Below, piece after piece: positions 53,529-61,466 of a DNA stretch of 64,000 bases (its first letter is position 1; every line of letters begins with the position of its first letter). The notes under the pieces are model-generated. The model worked only from the letters and a program-made list of their open reading frames with translations, searched no databases and was not told the origin of the DNA. The stretch comes from Prescottella sp. R16 (lineage in GTDB: Bacteria; Actinomycetota; Actinomycetes; Mycobacteriales; Mycobacteriaceae): NCBI RefSeq assembly GCF_030656875.1, contig NZ_CP130943.1, positions 3,534,001-3,598,000 of the forward strand, in the 5' to 3' direction. The translations under genes and the position numbers were made by a program.

Positions 53529-55028
53529 TCAGAGGGCGACGTTGACAGACTTGGTCTGGGTGTAGAGGTCGATCGCGGACGCACCGAGCTCGCGGCCCCA
53601 TCCGGACTGCTTGTAGCCGCCGAACGGCATCGCGGTGTCGAAGCCGTTGTACTGGTTGATCCACACCGATCCGGCCTTCAGCCGCCGGGCGGTGCGGTGC
53701 GCCTTGGAGATGTCGCGGGTCCAGATACCGGCCGCGAGTCCGTAGATCGAGTCGTTGGCGGCGGTGACGATGCCCTCGTCGGCGTCGAACGGCATGGCCG
53801 CGACGACGGGTCCGAAGATCTCCTCGCGAACGACGCTGAACTCCGGTTGCACGTCGACCAGGACGGTCGGTTCGACGAAGTAGCCGGTCTCGCCCCAGCG
53901 GTTGCCCCCGGTGAGGGCGCGGGCGCCGTCGGCGAGGCCGTCGCGCAGGTAGCCGGTGACGCGGTCGAACTGTTCCTGCGACACCAGCGGGCCGAGTTCG
54001 GTGGTGGGGTCGAGCCCGGGGCCGATCTTGACGTTGCTCGCGGCCTCGGCGACGGCGTCGGTGAAGCGGTCGAAGATGCGGTCCTCGACGTACAGTCGGG
54101 TGCCGGCGACGCAGCACTGGCCGTGGTTGAACAACCACGCATTGAGGGATCCCTGTACGGCCACATCGAAATCGGCGTCCGCGAACACGATGTTGGGGCT
54201 CTTGCCGCCGAGTTCGAGGGTGACCTTCTTCAGGTTGCCCTTCGCGGCGTCGACGATCTTCTTGCCCACCTCGGTGGAGCCGGTGAACGCGATCTTGTCG
54301 ACGTCGTCGTGTCCGGACAGTGCAGCACCGGCGTCGCCGTAGCCGGTGACGACGTTGACGACACCGGGCGGGAATCCGGCCTCCTCGAACACCTCGGCGA
54401 GCATGAGCGCGGTCAGCGGAGTCTGCTCGGCCGGCTTGAGGATCACCGTGTTGCCGGCCGCGAGTGCCGGTGCGAGTTTCCACGACGCCATCAGCAGCGG
54501 GAAGTTCCACGGCACGATCAGTCCGCACACCCCGATCGGTTCGCGCAGCGTGTAGGCGTGGAACTCGCCGCCCGGCGAGAACGGCATCGACACGTTGACG
54601 GTGCTGCCCTCGATCTTGGTGGCCCAGCCCGCGTAGTAGCGGAACACGTCGGCCGCCCACGCGGTGTCGACGGCGGACGCGATCGCGGCGGACTTGCCGT
54701 TGTCGAGGGCCTCGAGCTGACCGAAATCGGCGGCCCGCTCGGTGAGCAGATCGCCCACGCGCCACAGCATCCGCTCGCGCTCGTTGGGTTTCATCGACGC
54801 CCACGGCCCCTCGTCGAACGCACGGCGCGCAGCGCGGACCGCGCGGTCGACGTCGGCGGCCTCACCGTGCGCGACGTCGGCGAGACGCTCGCCGGTCGCG
54901 GGATCCTCGGTGACGAACGTGCGGCCCGACAGGGCATCGACGAACGCACCGTCGATGTACAACTGCTTTGTCCCGGTGAGGAATTCACGCACTCGCGGTG
55001 ACACGGAGTGCTCTGCGGCGATAGTCAT
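53529..55028 (-). CDS. NAD-dependent aldehyde dehydrogenase
   Basis: A 499-residue aldehyde dehydrogenase of the betaine/phenylacetaldehyde type. VPWNFPLLMASWKLAPALAAGN and FTGSTEVGKKI bind NAD. The general base Glu is in LELGGKSPN and the nucleophile is the second cysteine position of GQCCVAGTR. The C-terminus PFGGYKQSGWGRELG is typical. It turns the aldehyde from the downstream alcohol dehydrogenase into the carboxylic acid, which the acyl-CoA synthetase at 57.7-59.3 kb could then activate. AGGAGG stands before the ATG. Two upstream elements are shared with that synthetase gene. Confidence 0.93.
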   Translation of the reverse strand: MTIAAEHSVSPRVREFLTGTKQLYIDGAFVDALSGRTFVTEDPATGERLADVAHGEAADVDRAVRAARRAFDEGPWASMKPNERERMLWRVGDLLTERAADFGQLEALDNGKSAAIASAVDTAWAADVFRYYAGWATKIEGSTVNVSMPFSPGGEFHAYTLREPIGVCGLIVPWNFPLLMASWKLAPALAAGNTVILKPAEQTPLTALMLAEVFEEAGFPPGVVNVVTGYGDAGAALSGHDDVDKIAFTGSTEVGKKIVDAAKGNLKKVTLELGGKSPNIVFADADFDVAVQGSLNAWLFNHGQCCVAGTRLYVEDRIFDRFTDAVAEAASNVKIGPGLDPTTELGPLVSQEQFDRVTGYLRDGLADGARALTGGNRWGETGYFVEPTVLVDVQPEFSVVREEIFGPVVAAMPFDADEGIVTAANDSIYGLAAGIWTRDISKAHRTARRLKAGSVWINQYNGFDTAMPFGGYKQSGWGRELGASAIDLYTQTKSVNVAL

Positions 55029-55055
55029 GCCCGTACCTCCTGAAGAACCATTCTA

Positions 55056-55072
55056 TGTGATGTGGAACACAC
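55056..55072 (-). promoter_or_regulatory. Shared proximal promoter element of the ALDH-ADH operon
   Basis: The plus-strand sequence tgtgatgtggaacacac matches 14 of 17 positions upstream of the acyl-CoA synthetase gene (59419-59435). It begins 28 nt before the ATG. It may be part of the core promoter or a second activator half-site, since it contains a GAACA/TGTTC half. Confidence 0.5.
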
Positions 55073-55099
55073 AAATGATGCAACGGGAGATCGAGAGGG

Positions 55100-55119
55100 A
55101 ACTGTTCAAACTTTGGACA
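55100..55119 (-). promoter_or_regulatory. Shared 20-bp activator-type site upstream of ALDH
   Basis: The plus-strand sequence aactgttcaaactttggaca matches 18 of 20 positions with a site upstream of the acyl-CoA synthetase gene (59457-59476). It has inverted half-sites TGTTC-N7-GGACA. The AcoR-like protein at 56.0-57.7 kb is the natural candidate to bind it. Confidence 0.62.
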
Positions 55120-55169
55120 GCGGGGCCCACGGGGCACCCGCCCCCACGGACGTGCCGATCGCCGGATCG

Positions 55170-55820
55170 TCACTGCGCCCGACCGCACCCGCTGCAGAAT
55201 GCCGCACCCACCTGCACCTGCCGGCCGCAACCGGCGCAGTCGGACCGCAGGTTGTAGGCACTCCCACACGTGCTGCAGAACGTGCCGCCGTCGGAATGCG
55301 CACCACACGTACCGCACGACACGCGCGCCGGTGCCCCGACATCCAGTTGCGCAGTCCAATCCTGCTCACGGGCGGCCCGACGGATCTGCTCGTCGCGGGC
55401 AGTGGCCTGCGCCCGCGCGATCTGGTGGGCGGCGAGAGGCGAACAGTGCGTGCACTGGCCGACCGGCTCGTTCCAGCAGATGCGGCCGCACACCCATGAT
55501 CCGCATCCCCCACAGAGGCGGAACTCCTGCTGCACTTCCTCTACAGCGGCCGCGAACGCCTTGTCCTTGGTGCTCGATGCCGACGAACCCCAGGAGTTCG
55601 AATAGCTCTCGGCTGCGGAGGACGCCTTGTTCAGGGCACCGACCTGGTCGCCGAACAGGTTGCGCAGGACCCGCAGCACCCCACGTCCACGCGAGAACAT
55701 GTTCTGCTTGAACGACGACCGGTACTCGGTGCGGCACCGCCCGCACCTGAACTTCCATTGGAACCCGTCGTCGTTGGACTCGTCGGAGTAGTAACTGGTG
55801 AACGCCACCGGCCCGGTCAT
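55170..55820 (-). CDS. Multi-zinc-ribbon protein of unknown function
   Basis: A 216-residue protein with at least five CxxC knuckles: CGRC near residue 26; CGGC, C..C and CTHC around residues 103-127; then two C-terminal zinc ribbons, CGTC/CSTC and CAGC/CSGC, ending at the C-terminus. The middle is a Ser/Ala-rich stretch. No catalytic domain or membrane segment is visible. The start at 55820 (MTGPVAFTSYYS) is chosen over 22 further upstream codons of poor quality. Paired C-terminal double zinc ribbons often mediate protein or nucleic-acid contacts. It lies between the AcoR-like regulator and the aldehyde dehydrogenase on the same strand, but nothing shows that it belongs to that pathway. Confidence 0.78.
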   Translation of the reverse strand: MTGPVAFTSYYSDESNDDGFQWKFRCGRCRTEYRSSFKQNMFSRGRGVLRVLRNLFGDQVGALNKASSAAESYSNSWGSSASSTKDKAFAAAVEEVQQEFRLCGGCGSWVCGRICWNEPVGQCTHCSPLAAHQIARAQATARDEQIRRAAREQDWTAQLDVGAPARVSCGTCGAHSDGGTFCSTCGSAYNLRSDCAGCGRQVQVGAAFCSGCGRAQ

Positions 55821-56021
55821 GTCTGTTCCGCTTCCTTCGTTGCCGAGGTCGACCGGGAGGTCCCACGCGGACCCCCGTCTCCACATCTGATCCCAATCCG
55901 ACCGACTGCCCTGAAATGTCGGAATTGGCGCGTATGCGGAATCAACTTACCGACAACGTGCCGCACCTCACACCGGGGTCCCGGATCCACCGGCCGGGGG
56001 ATCGACAGGCGTGGGGCGCGA

Positions 56022-57680
56022 TCACACGGTGATGTCGAGCGCCCGGATCCTGCTGTAGAGCGTCGTGCGGCTGATCCCGAGGCGTGCGGCGGCGTGCACC
56101 TTGTTGCCGCCGCTCTCCTCGAGCGCCTCGACGATCGCATCGCGTTCGGCCCGCTCCAAGCCCCCGAGCCGGGCGACCCGCCCGGACCCGCGATACTCCT
56201 CGGGCAGGTCCACCGCCCGGATCGCCCCGGCGGGCGGACGCTCGGGCAGGCCCGCGAGCACCGCCCGCAGCTCGGTGAGGTTGCCCGGCCACGCATGCTC
56301 GGACAGTGCCGTCAACGCACTCGGCCCCATCCGCACTCCGTCCCGGCCGAGATCGTGGACGAGTGCCGTCACCAGCGCCGGCAGCTCCCGGATCCGCTGC
56401 CGCAGCGCAGGCACCGAGACCTGGGCCCCGCAGCGGGCCAGCAGGTCCCGCACCGGACGCCGGACGGTGACCGGTGGATCGGACGTCAGCACCGGGCGGG
56501 GACCGACCACGTCACCGTCGCCCCCACCGCCACCGACGACGAGCGACGACAGCAGCGCCAGTACCGGTTCCGGGGCCAGGTGGACGTGTTCGATCAGTAC
56601 CCACTGCCCGACGGGCATACCGAGCAGACGGGTACACCACGCCTGCTCCCCCTCCACGACGATGCGGGAGGCGTCGAGTACCGGAATGTCGATACCGGCG
56701 AATTCCCTTGCCGCCCAGCTACGCCCGCTACCGGATTCGCCGACGATCGCGAGTGAGGAGACGGACGTCCGCAGTTCCCGCAGCCGGGAACGCAGCCGTG
56801 TCGTGGCGTCCTGCGGCGACGCGGTACGCCGCACCGGCGCCCGCGTCTCGTCGACGTCGAGCAGGAACAGCGCGCCACTCTCCGCGCCCGCGACCCGGTC
56901 GATGCGCAGCCCGGTGTGCCCGCCCGTGGACAGCGTGAACTCGAGCGTCCGCGTCTCCCCCGCAGGCACCTCGGCGGCGAGTGCCCGCAACGCGACGTGA
57001 TCGCCGGGTTCGAGCAGTTCGACGGCAGCCTTGTTGGTGAGCAGGATGTCCTGGCCCATCGCAGCGACCGCGATCCCGCGCTGCCGGGCCGCGAGCTGGA
57101 ACGCGTCGACGACCCGCCGGTCGGATTCCCGCGCGCCCTCGAGCAGCCGGGCCTCGATGTCGCGCACGGCCCGCGCCAGGAACGGGACGAACAGCGGGTT
57201 CGCGGTCTTATCGGTGGCGGTGATGTCGAGGATGCCCTCGATGCGCCGAGTCACCGGGTGCACGATCGGCTGGCCGTAACAGCTGAACCGGCGGAACGGT
57301 TCGAGAAAGTGTTCGTGCCCGTGCACGACCACACCCTGCCGCACCTCGAGCGGAGTTCCCAGTGCGTTGGTCCCGTACGTCTCCTCGCTCAGGGCGACAC
57401 CGGGCAGGACGCCGACATCCTCCATCGCGAGCCGCATCCCGTCGGAGTCGAACACCCGCGACACCACCCGGCAGTCCCGGTCCACGAGCAGGATGCCGCA
57501 GCCGGTACCGGCCAGTTGCACGCGCAGTTCGTCGAGCACCGGCCGGGCGGACCGCAGCAACCGCCCGGCCGAATCCGACGGGTCCAGCAGCGTCGGCTCG
57601 GGAACACGGGCCGGATCGATGCCGCTGAGCTTCGAACGCCGCCACGACATTTCGATTTCCGGTCGGAGACCCTCCCGCAC
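56022..57680 (-). CDS. AcoR-like transcriptional regulator with degenerate AAA+ domain
   Basis: A 552-residue regulator. The N-terminal half is a GAF-type sensor as in AcoR (LLVDRDCRVVSRVFDSDG, EETYGTNALGTPLEVRQGVVVHGHEHFLEPF). The middle resembles a sigma-54 activator ATPase but is decayed: the Walker A position reads GESGSGRSW (Arg for Lys), the Walker B acid is missing in QWVLIEHVH, and GAFTGA is absent. The C-terminus is a Fis-type helix-turn-helix (NKVHAAARLGISRTTLYSRI). It therefore probably works without sigma-54. GTG 57680 has AAGGAG upstream and follows the acyl-CoA synthetase stop by 15 nt, so it is co-transcribed with it. It is the likely binder of the 20-bp elements before the ALDH and synthetase genes, which would include its own operon. 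Confidence 0.87.
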   Translation of the reverse strand: MREGLRPEIEMSWRRSKLSGIDPARVPEPTLLDPSDSAGRLLRSARPVLDELRVQLAGTGCGILLVDRDCRVVSRVFDSDGMRLAMEDVGVLPGVALSEETYGTNALGTPLEVRQGVVVHGHEHFLEPFRRFSCYGQPIVHPVTRRIEGILDITATDKTANPLFVPFLARAVRDIEARLLEGARESDRRVVDAFQLAARQRGIAVAAMGQDILLTNKAAVELLEPGDHVALRALAAEVPAGETRTLEFTLSTGGHTGLRIDRVAGAESGALFLLDVDETRAPVRRTASPQDATTRLRSRLRELRTSVSSLAIVGESGSGRSWAAREFAGIDIPVLDASRIVVEGEQAWCTRLLGMPVGQWVLIEHVHLAPEPVLALLSSLVVGGGGGDGDVVGPRPVLTSDPPVTVRRPVRDLLARCGAQVSVPALRQRIRELPALVTALVHDLGRDGVRMGPSALTALSEHAWPGNLTELRAVLAGLPERPPAGAIRAVDLPEEYRGSGRVARLGGLERAERDAIVEALEESGGNKVHAAARLGISRTTLYSRIRALDITV

Positions 57681-57695
57681 CGCTGCTCCTTCCGG

Positions 57696-59336
57696 TCAGG
57701 CCTGCGCGAGCAGGGCGATCGACTGCTCCCGCATCTCGATCTTGCGGATCTTGCCGGTGACCGTCATCGGGAACTCGTCGACCAGATGCACGTACCGGGG
57801 AATCTTGTAGTGCGCGAGCCGGCCCGTGCAGAACTCCCGCAACTGCGCCGCGTCGAGCGGCTCGGCGCCCTCACGCAGCCGGATCCACGCCATCAGCTCC
57901 TCCCCGAACGTGTCGTCGGGCACCCCGATCACCTGCGCGTCGAGAATGTCGGGATGCGTGTAGAGGAACTCCTCGATCTCCCGCGGGTAGATGTTCTCCC
58001 CGCCGCGGATCACCATGTCCTTGATGCGGCCGGTGATCGCGACGTACCCGTCGGCGTCCATCACCCCGACGTCCCCGGTGTGCATCCACCGCGCCGAGTC
58101 GATCGCCTCACCGGTCTTCTCCGGATCCTCCCAGTACCCCAGCATCACGGAGTACCCGCGGGTGCACAGTTCCCCCGGCTCACCGCGCGGCACCGTCAGC
58201 CCCGTCGCCGGGTCCACGATCTTGACCTCGAGATGCGGGCCGACGCGTCCGACCGTCGACACCCGCTGATCGATGCTGTCGTCGCGGCGGGTCTGCAGCG
58301 ACACCGGTGACGTCTCGGTCATGCCGTAGCAGATCGACACCTCGCTCATCCCCATCCGTTCGATGACCTGCTTCATCACCTCCACCGGGCACGGCGAGCC
58401 GGCCATGATGCCGGTCCGCAGACTCGACAGGTCGTACGAATCGAAGGCGGGGTCGGCGAGTTCGGCGATGAACATCGTCGGCACCCCGTACAGCGACGTG
58501 CACTGTTCGGCCTGCACCGCCGCGAGCGTGGCTTTCGGGTCGAACGCCGGAGCCGGAATCACCATCGCCGCACCGTGGCTCGTGCACGCGAGGTTGCCCA
58601 TCACCATCCCGAAGCAGTGGTAGAACGGCACCGGGATGCACACCCGGTCGGCTTCGGTGTACCCGCACAGCTCCCCCACGAAGAACCCGTTGCCCAGGAT
58701 GTTGTGGTGGCTGAGCGTGGCCCCCTTCGGGAAGCCTGTCGTCCCCGACGTGTACTGGATGTTGATGGGGTCGTCCATCGACAACTGCCGCTGCGCCCGC
58801 GTCACCGCGCTCGGATCCGCGGCGAGCGTGTCGCGTCCGGCGGCGGCCAACCGGTCCCAGCCGGGGGTGCCGAGCAGCAGCACGTGCTCGAGCGCCGCGC
58901 AGTCGGGGCGCACCTGCTCGATCATCGCCGCATAGTCGGACGTCCGGAACGACGGGGCCGCGACCAGCAGTCGGATCCCCGCCTGGTCGAGGACGTACTT
59001 CAACTCGTGGACCCGGTAGGCCGGGTTGATGTTGACCAGGATCGCGCCGATCTTCGCGGTCGCGTACTGCACGAACACCCACTCGGCACAGTTGGGTGCC
59101 CAGATCCCCACCCGGTCGCCCTTGCCGATACCGAGACCGAGCAGACCCGCGGCCACCGCGTCCACCTCGGCGGCCAGGGCCGTGTACGACCAGCGCCGGC
59201 CCGAAGCGTGCTCGACCAGAGCATCACGATCACCGTGCGCGGCGACCGTGCGATCGAAATTGTCGCCGATCGTGTCCCCGGGCAGCGGGGTGTCGCTGAT
59301 CCCGGACGCGTAGCTCGGCACTGCGTTGGTGGTCAT
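57696..59336 (-). CDS. Acyl-CoA synthetase (fatty-acyl-CoA ligase, AMP-binding)
   Basis: A 546-residue adenylate-forming ligase that makes acyl-CoA from a carboxylic acid, ATP and CoA. Core motifs are [63 protein letters not shown] and the catalytic lysine in [10 protein letters not shown]. The start at 59336 ([12 protein letters not shown]) has GAGGAA upstream; 12 further open codons are ignored. It resembles medium-chain ligases of the FadD35/AcsA-like group. It is transcribed with the AcoR-like regulator and carries the same upstream elements as the aldehyde dehydrogenase, so it may activate the acid produced by that pathway. Confidence 0.91.
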   Translation of the reverse strand: MTTNAVPSYASGISDTPLPGDTIGDNFDRTVAAHGDRDALVEHASGRRWSYTALAAEVDAVAAGLLGLGIGKGDRVGIWAPNCAEWVFVQYATAKIGAILVNINPAYRVHELKYVLDQAGIRLLVAAPSFRTSDYAAMIEQVRPDCAALEHVLLLGTPGWDRLAAAGRDTLAADPSAVTRAQRQLSMDDPINIQYTSGTTGFPKGATLSHHNILGNGFFVGELCGYTEADRVCIPVPFYHCFGMVMGNLACTSHGAAMVIPAPAFDPKATLAAVQAEQCTSLYGVPTMFIAELADPAFDSYDLSSLRTGIMAGSPCPVEVMKQVIERMGMSEVSICYGMTETSPVSLQTRRDDSIDQRVSTVGRVGPHLEVKIVDPATGLTVPRGEPGELCTRGYSVMLGYWEDPEKTGEAIDSARWMHTGDVGVMDADGYVAITGRIKDMVIRGGENIYPREIEEFLYTHPDILDAQVIGVPDDTFGEELMAWIRLREGAEPLDAAQLREFCTGRLAHYKIPRYVHLVDEFPMTVTGKIRKIEMREQSIALLAQA

Positions 59337-59418
59337 CGCGGTTCCTCTCCGGACGCCGAACCCGGCGCCCACGCGGGACTGCCGGCCGGGCCGGTAGTCC
59401 CCAACGTACTAGCTCGAG

Positions 59419-59435
59419 TGTGATGTAGGACATAC
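59419..59435 (-). promoter_or_regulatory. Shared proximal promoter element of the acyl-CoA synthetase
   Basis: The plus-strand sequence tgtgatgtaggacatac matches the ALDH element at 55056-55072 in 14 of 17 positions. It begins 83 nt before the start codon. Confidence 0.5.
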
Positions 59436-59456
59436 TCGACGCCCGGAGGCCGCGAC

Positions 59457-59476
59457 AACTGTTCAGACTTCGGACA
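59457..59476 (-). promoter_or_regulatory. Shared 20-bp activator-type site upstream of acyl-CoA synthetase
   Basis: The plus-strand sequence aactgttcagacttcggaca differs from the ALDH site at only two positions. It overlaps the last codons and the stop of the upstream winged-helix gene. It lies about 40 bp upstream of the proximal element, against about 45 bp at the ALDH promoter. Confidence 0.62.
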
Positions 59477-60020
59477 CCATGCCCTCGAGTTCACGGGCCA
59501 TCTCGCCCCACACCGTCAGGTACGAATCGACGTCCGGGGCCGCGATCCAGGTGCGATCCCCGGACCGCACCTTCACCAGTGCCTCCGCGAACAGATCCTG
59601 GTACCGCGACAGGCGCGGCACGAACGCGGACACGTCGTCGAACACGTCCTGGGCCTTGCCGTCGAGCGCGGCCAGTGCATCGACGTCCGGGGCGTCCGTG
59701 TCGACCACTGCGACAAGTTCCCGGAGCGGACCGTCGAGTTCGAGGAAACGGTCCCGGATCTCGGCGATCGAATCCTCGTCGACGGAGACCCGCTCGGCGT
59801 CGAGCTGGAACCCGAGTTCGGCGACACCGGCGTCGGTGAGCGCGAACCCGCCGTCGGCCACCGTCTCCGCCTTCCCCTGGCCGAGCAGCGCGTCGCGGGC
59901 CGCCTCCGCCGACGCGACCGCGACCCCCAGATGGGCGGCGAGCACGTCGGCGGTCACCTGCCCCTTGAGCCGGATCGTCTGCAACAGTGCCAGTTCGTCG
60001 ACGTTGCCTGCGAAAGCCAT
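59463..60020 (-). CDS. Winged-helix protein of unknown function
   Basis: A 185-residue protein. ATG 60020 (MAFAGNVDELALL) has GAGGAG six bases upstream. Residues 8-70 look like a winged helix-turn-helix (LLQTIRLKGQVTADVLAAHLGVAVASAEAARDALLGQGK, then FALTDAGVAELGF as the wing). The remainder is an acidic helical domain with no family I recognise (EIRDRFLELDGPLRELVAVV, VDSYLTVWGEMARELEGM). It is 60 bp downstream of the GAF/SARP-like regulator and probably co-transcribed. It may be a small regulator or adaptor of the alcohol pathway; that is inference from neighbours only. Confidence 0.8.
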   Translation of the reverse strand: MAFAGNVDELALLQTIRLKGQVTADVLAAHLGVAVASAEAARDALLGQGKAETVADGGFALTDAGVAELGFQLDAERVSVDEDSIAEIRDRFLELDGPLRELVAVVDTDAPDVDALAALDGKAQDVFDDVSAFVPRLSRYQDLFAEALVKVRSGDRTWIAAPDVDSYLTVWGEMARELEGMVSEV

Positions 60021-60080
60021 CGGGTTCTCCTCGTGTACGCGAAACGGATTCCCCGAAAACCTACAGCTCACCGGTGTGTG

Positions 60081-61403
60081 TCAGTACGCACCGGGCCCGA
60101 GGCGCCGATCCAGCAATCGCACGTGCGCCTCCACCTGCGCATGCAGCGTCGACTGCCGGTCGAGCGTCGACAGGTAGGCCGCCCACGCCGCGATGTCGTC
60201 CCGCCCGTGCACCGATCGGGCCCACCCCGAGAGCAGTGCGGGGTCGCTGCCGCGGAGCACGGTCGCCCGCACCAGCGACGCCAGGTCCTCCCGGATCTCC
60301 ACGACACCGGGCGCATCCGACGTCGGCAGCACCGGGCCGCCGTAGAGACGCAGGGCCGTGGCCGTGTCCCCCCGATCGAGGCAGGCCCGGATCTCCGCGA
60401 CATCGGTGTCCAGGGGCGCGAGCAGCCGGTAGGGCCGCGAGCCGAGCCGCTCCGCTCCGAATCTCTTGCGCAGCCGCGACATCTCGGCGCGGACCGTCAC
60501 CGGGTCGAGGTCGTATTCGTCGAGCAGCACCGCCAGGTGGTCGGCCCCCAGCCCCTCCGGATACTCGGTGAGCAGCAGCAGGATCTCCGCGTGCCGGCGG
60601 GAGATCTCCCCCCGCTCACCGTCGATCACCAGTGCCGGTCGCCGCACCCCGAGCACCTCGAGCCGCGGTGCCACGGTGTCGGGGCGTCGGGGCTCGGCCA
60701 GTGCCATCAGCCGCAGTTCCGCCTCCGCGGCCGCAGCGGTCGCCCGCACCAGCGCCAGGGCTTCGGGGACCGCGACCCGCGGCCCCCCGGTGATGTCGAT
60801 CGCCCCGATGACCCGGCCGGTGGCCGGGTCGTGCACCGGTGCGGCCGAACAACTCCAGGAGTGCATCGCCCGGTTGAAATGTTCGGCGGCGAAGAGCTGC
60901 ACACTGTGGTCGAGCGCGAGCGCGGTGCCGGGTGCATTGGTGCCCACCCGCTCCTCGCTCCAGTCGGCGCCCTCGACGAAGTTGATGTCCAGCGCCCGGT
61001 CCTTCACGGCGGAATCGCCCTCGACCCACAGCAGACGACCGTTCGCGTCACTCATCGCGACGAGCAGTCCGGTGCCGACGATGTCCTCGATCAGAAGCTT
61101 GCGCACCACCGGCCGGATCGCGGCGAGCGGGTGCGCCGCCCGGTAGCGCTCGAGATCGAGCCCGCCGAGCACCACCTCGTCGTCGACGAGGTCGGGACTG
61201 ACGCCGTTGCCGCGGCTGCGCAGCCACGAATCGAGGACGACGTCACGGACGGTGTCGGCACCGGTCTCCGGTTCGGCCTCCGTCTCGGGAGCCTCGACGA
61301 ATCGCTGATGAGCAGTGGACGTACGTTCGGCGAGCACGACGACGTCGTCCCCCGGCCGCACCGCAATCCACGGGTTGCGCGGCTCGGGTTCACGATGTGT
61401 CAT
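60081..61403 (-). CDS. GAF-domain regulator with SARP-like winged helix
   Basis: A 440-residue regulator. Residues 60-230 are a GAF-type sensor of the AcoR N-terminal kind (VLDSWLRSRGNGVSP, LLVAMSDANGRLLWVEGD, FVEGADWSEERVGTNAPGTAL, HSWSCSAAPVHDPATGRVIGAIDITGG). From residue 265 it reads as an OmpR/SARP-like winged helix (RRHAEILLLLTEYPEGL, VTVRAEMSRLRKRFGAERLGSRPYRL) with a short helical tail. It lacks any ATPase. GGAGGC precedes the ATG. It follows mftG by 63 bp on the same strand. It probably senses an alcohol or aldehyde and controls the oxidation genes, but its target sites are not evident. Confidence 0.86.
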   Translation of the reverse strand: MTHREPEPRNPWIAVRPGDDVVVLAERTSTAHQRFVEAPETEAEPETGADTVRDVVLDSWLRSRGNGVSPDLVDDEVVLGGLDLERYRAAHPLAAIRPVVRKLLIEDIVGTGLLVAMSDANGRLLWVEGDSAVKDRALDINFVEGADWSEERVGTNAPGTALALDHSVQLFAAEHFNRAMHSWSCSAAPVHDPATGRVIGAIDITGGPRVAVPEALALVRATAAAAEAELRLMALAEPRRPDTVAPRLEVLGVRRPALVIDGERGEISRRHAEILLLLTEYPEGLGADHLAVLLDEYDLDPVTVRAEMSRLRKRFGAERLGSRPYRLLAPLDTDVAEIRACLDRGDTATALRLYGGPVLPTSDAPGVVEIREDLASLVRATVLRGSDPALLSGWARSVHGRDDIAAWAAYLSTLDRQSTLHAQVEAHVRLLDRRLGPGAY

Positions 61404-61466
61404 CGGCGCCTCCGTCCCGCACCAAAAACCGACTATTCCCGCAAACTCGCGCTCACTGTAGCGCCT

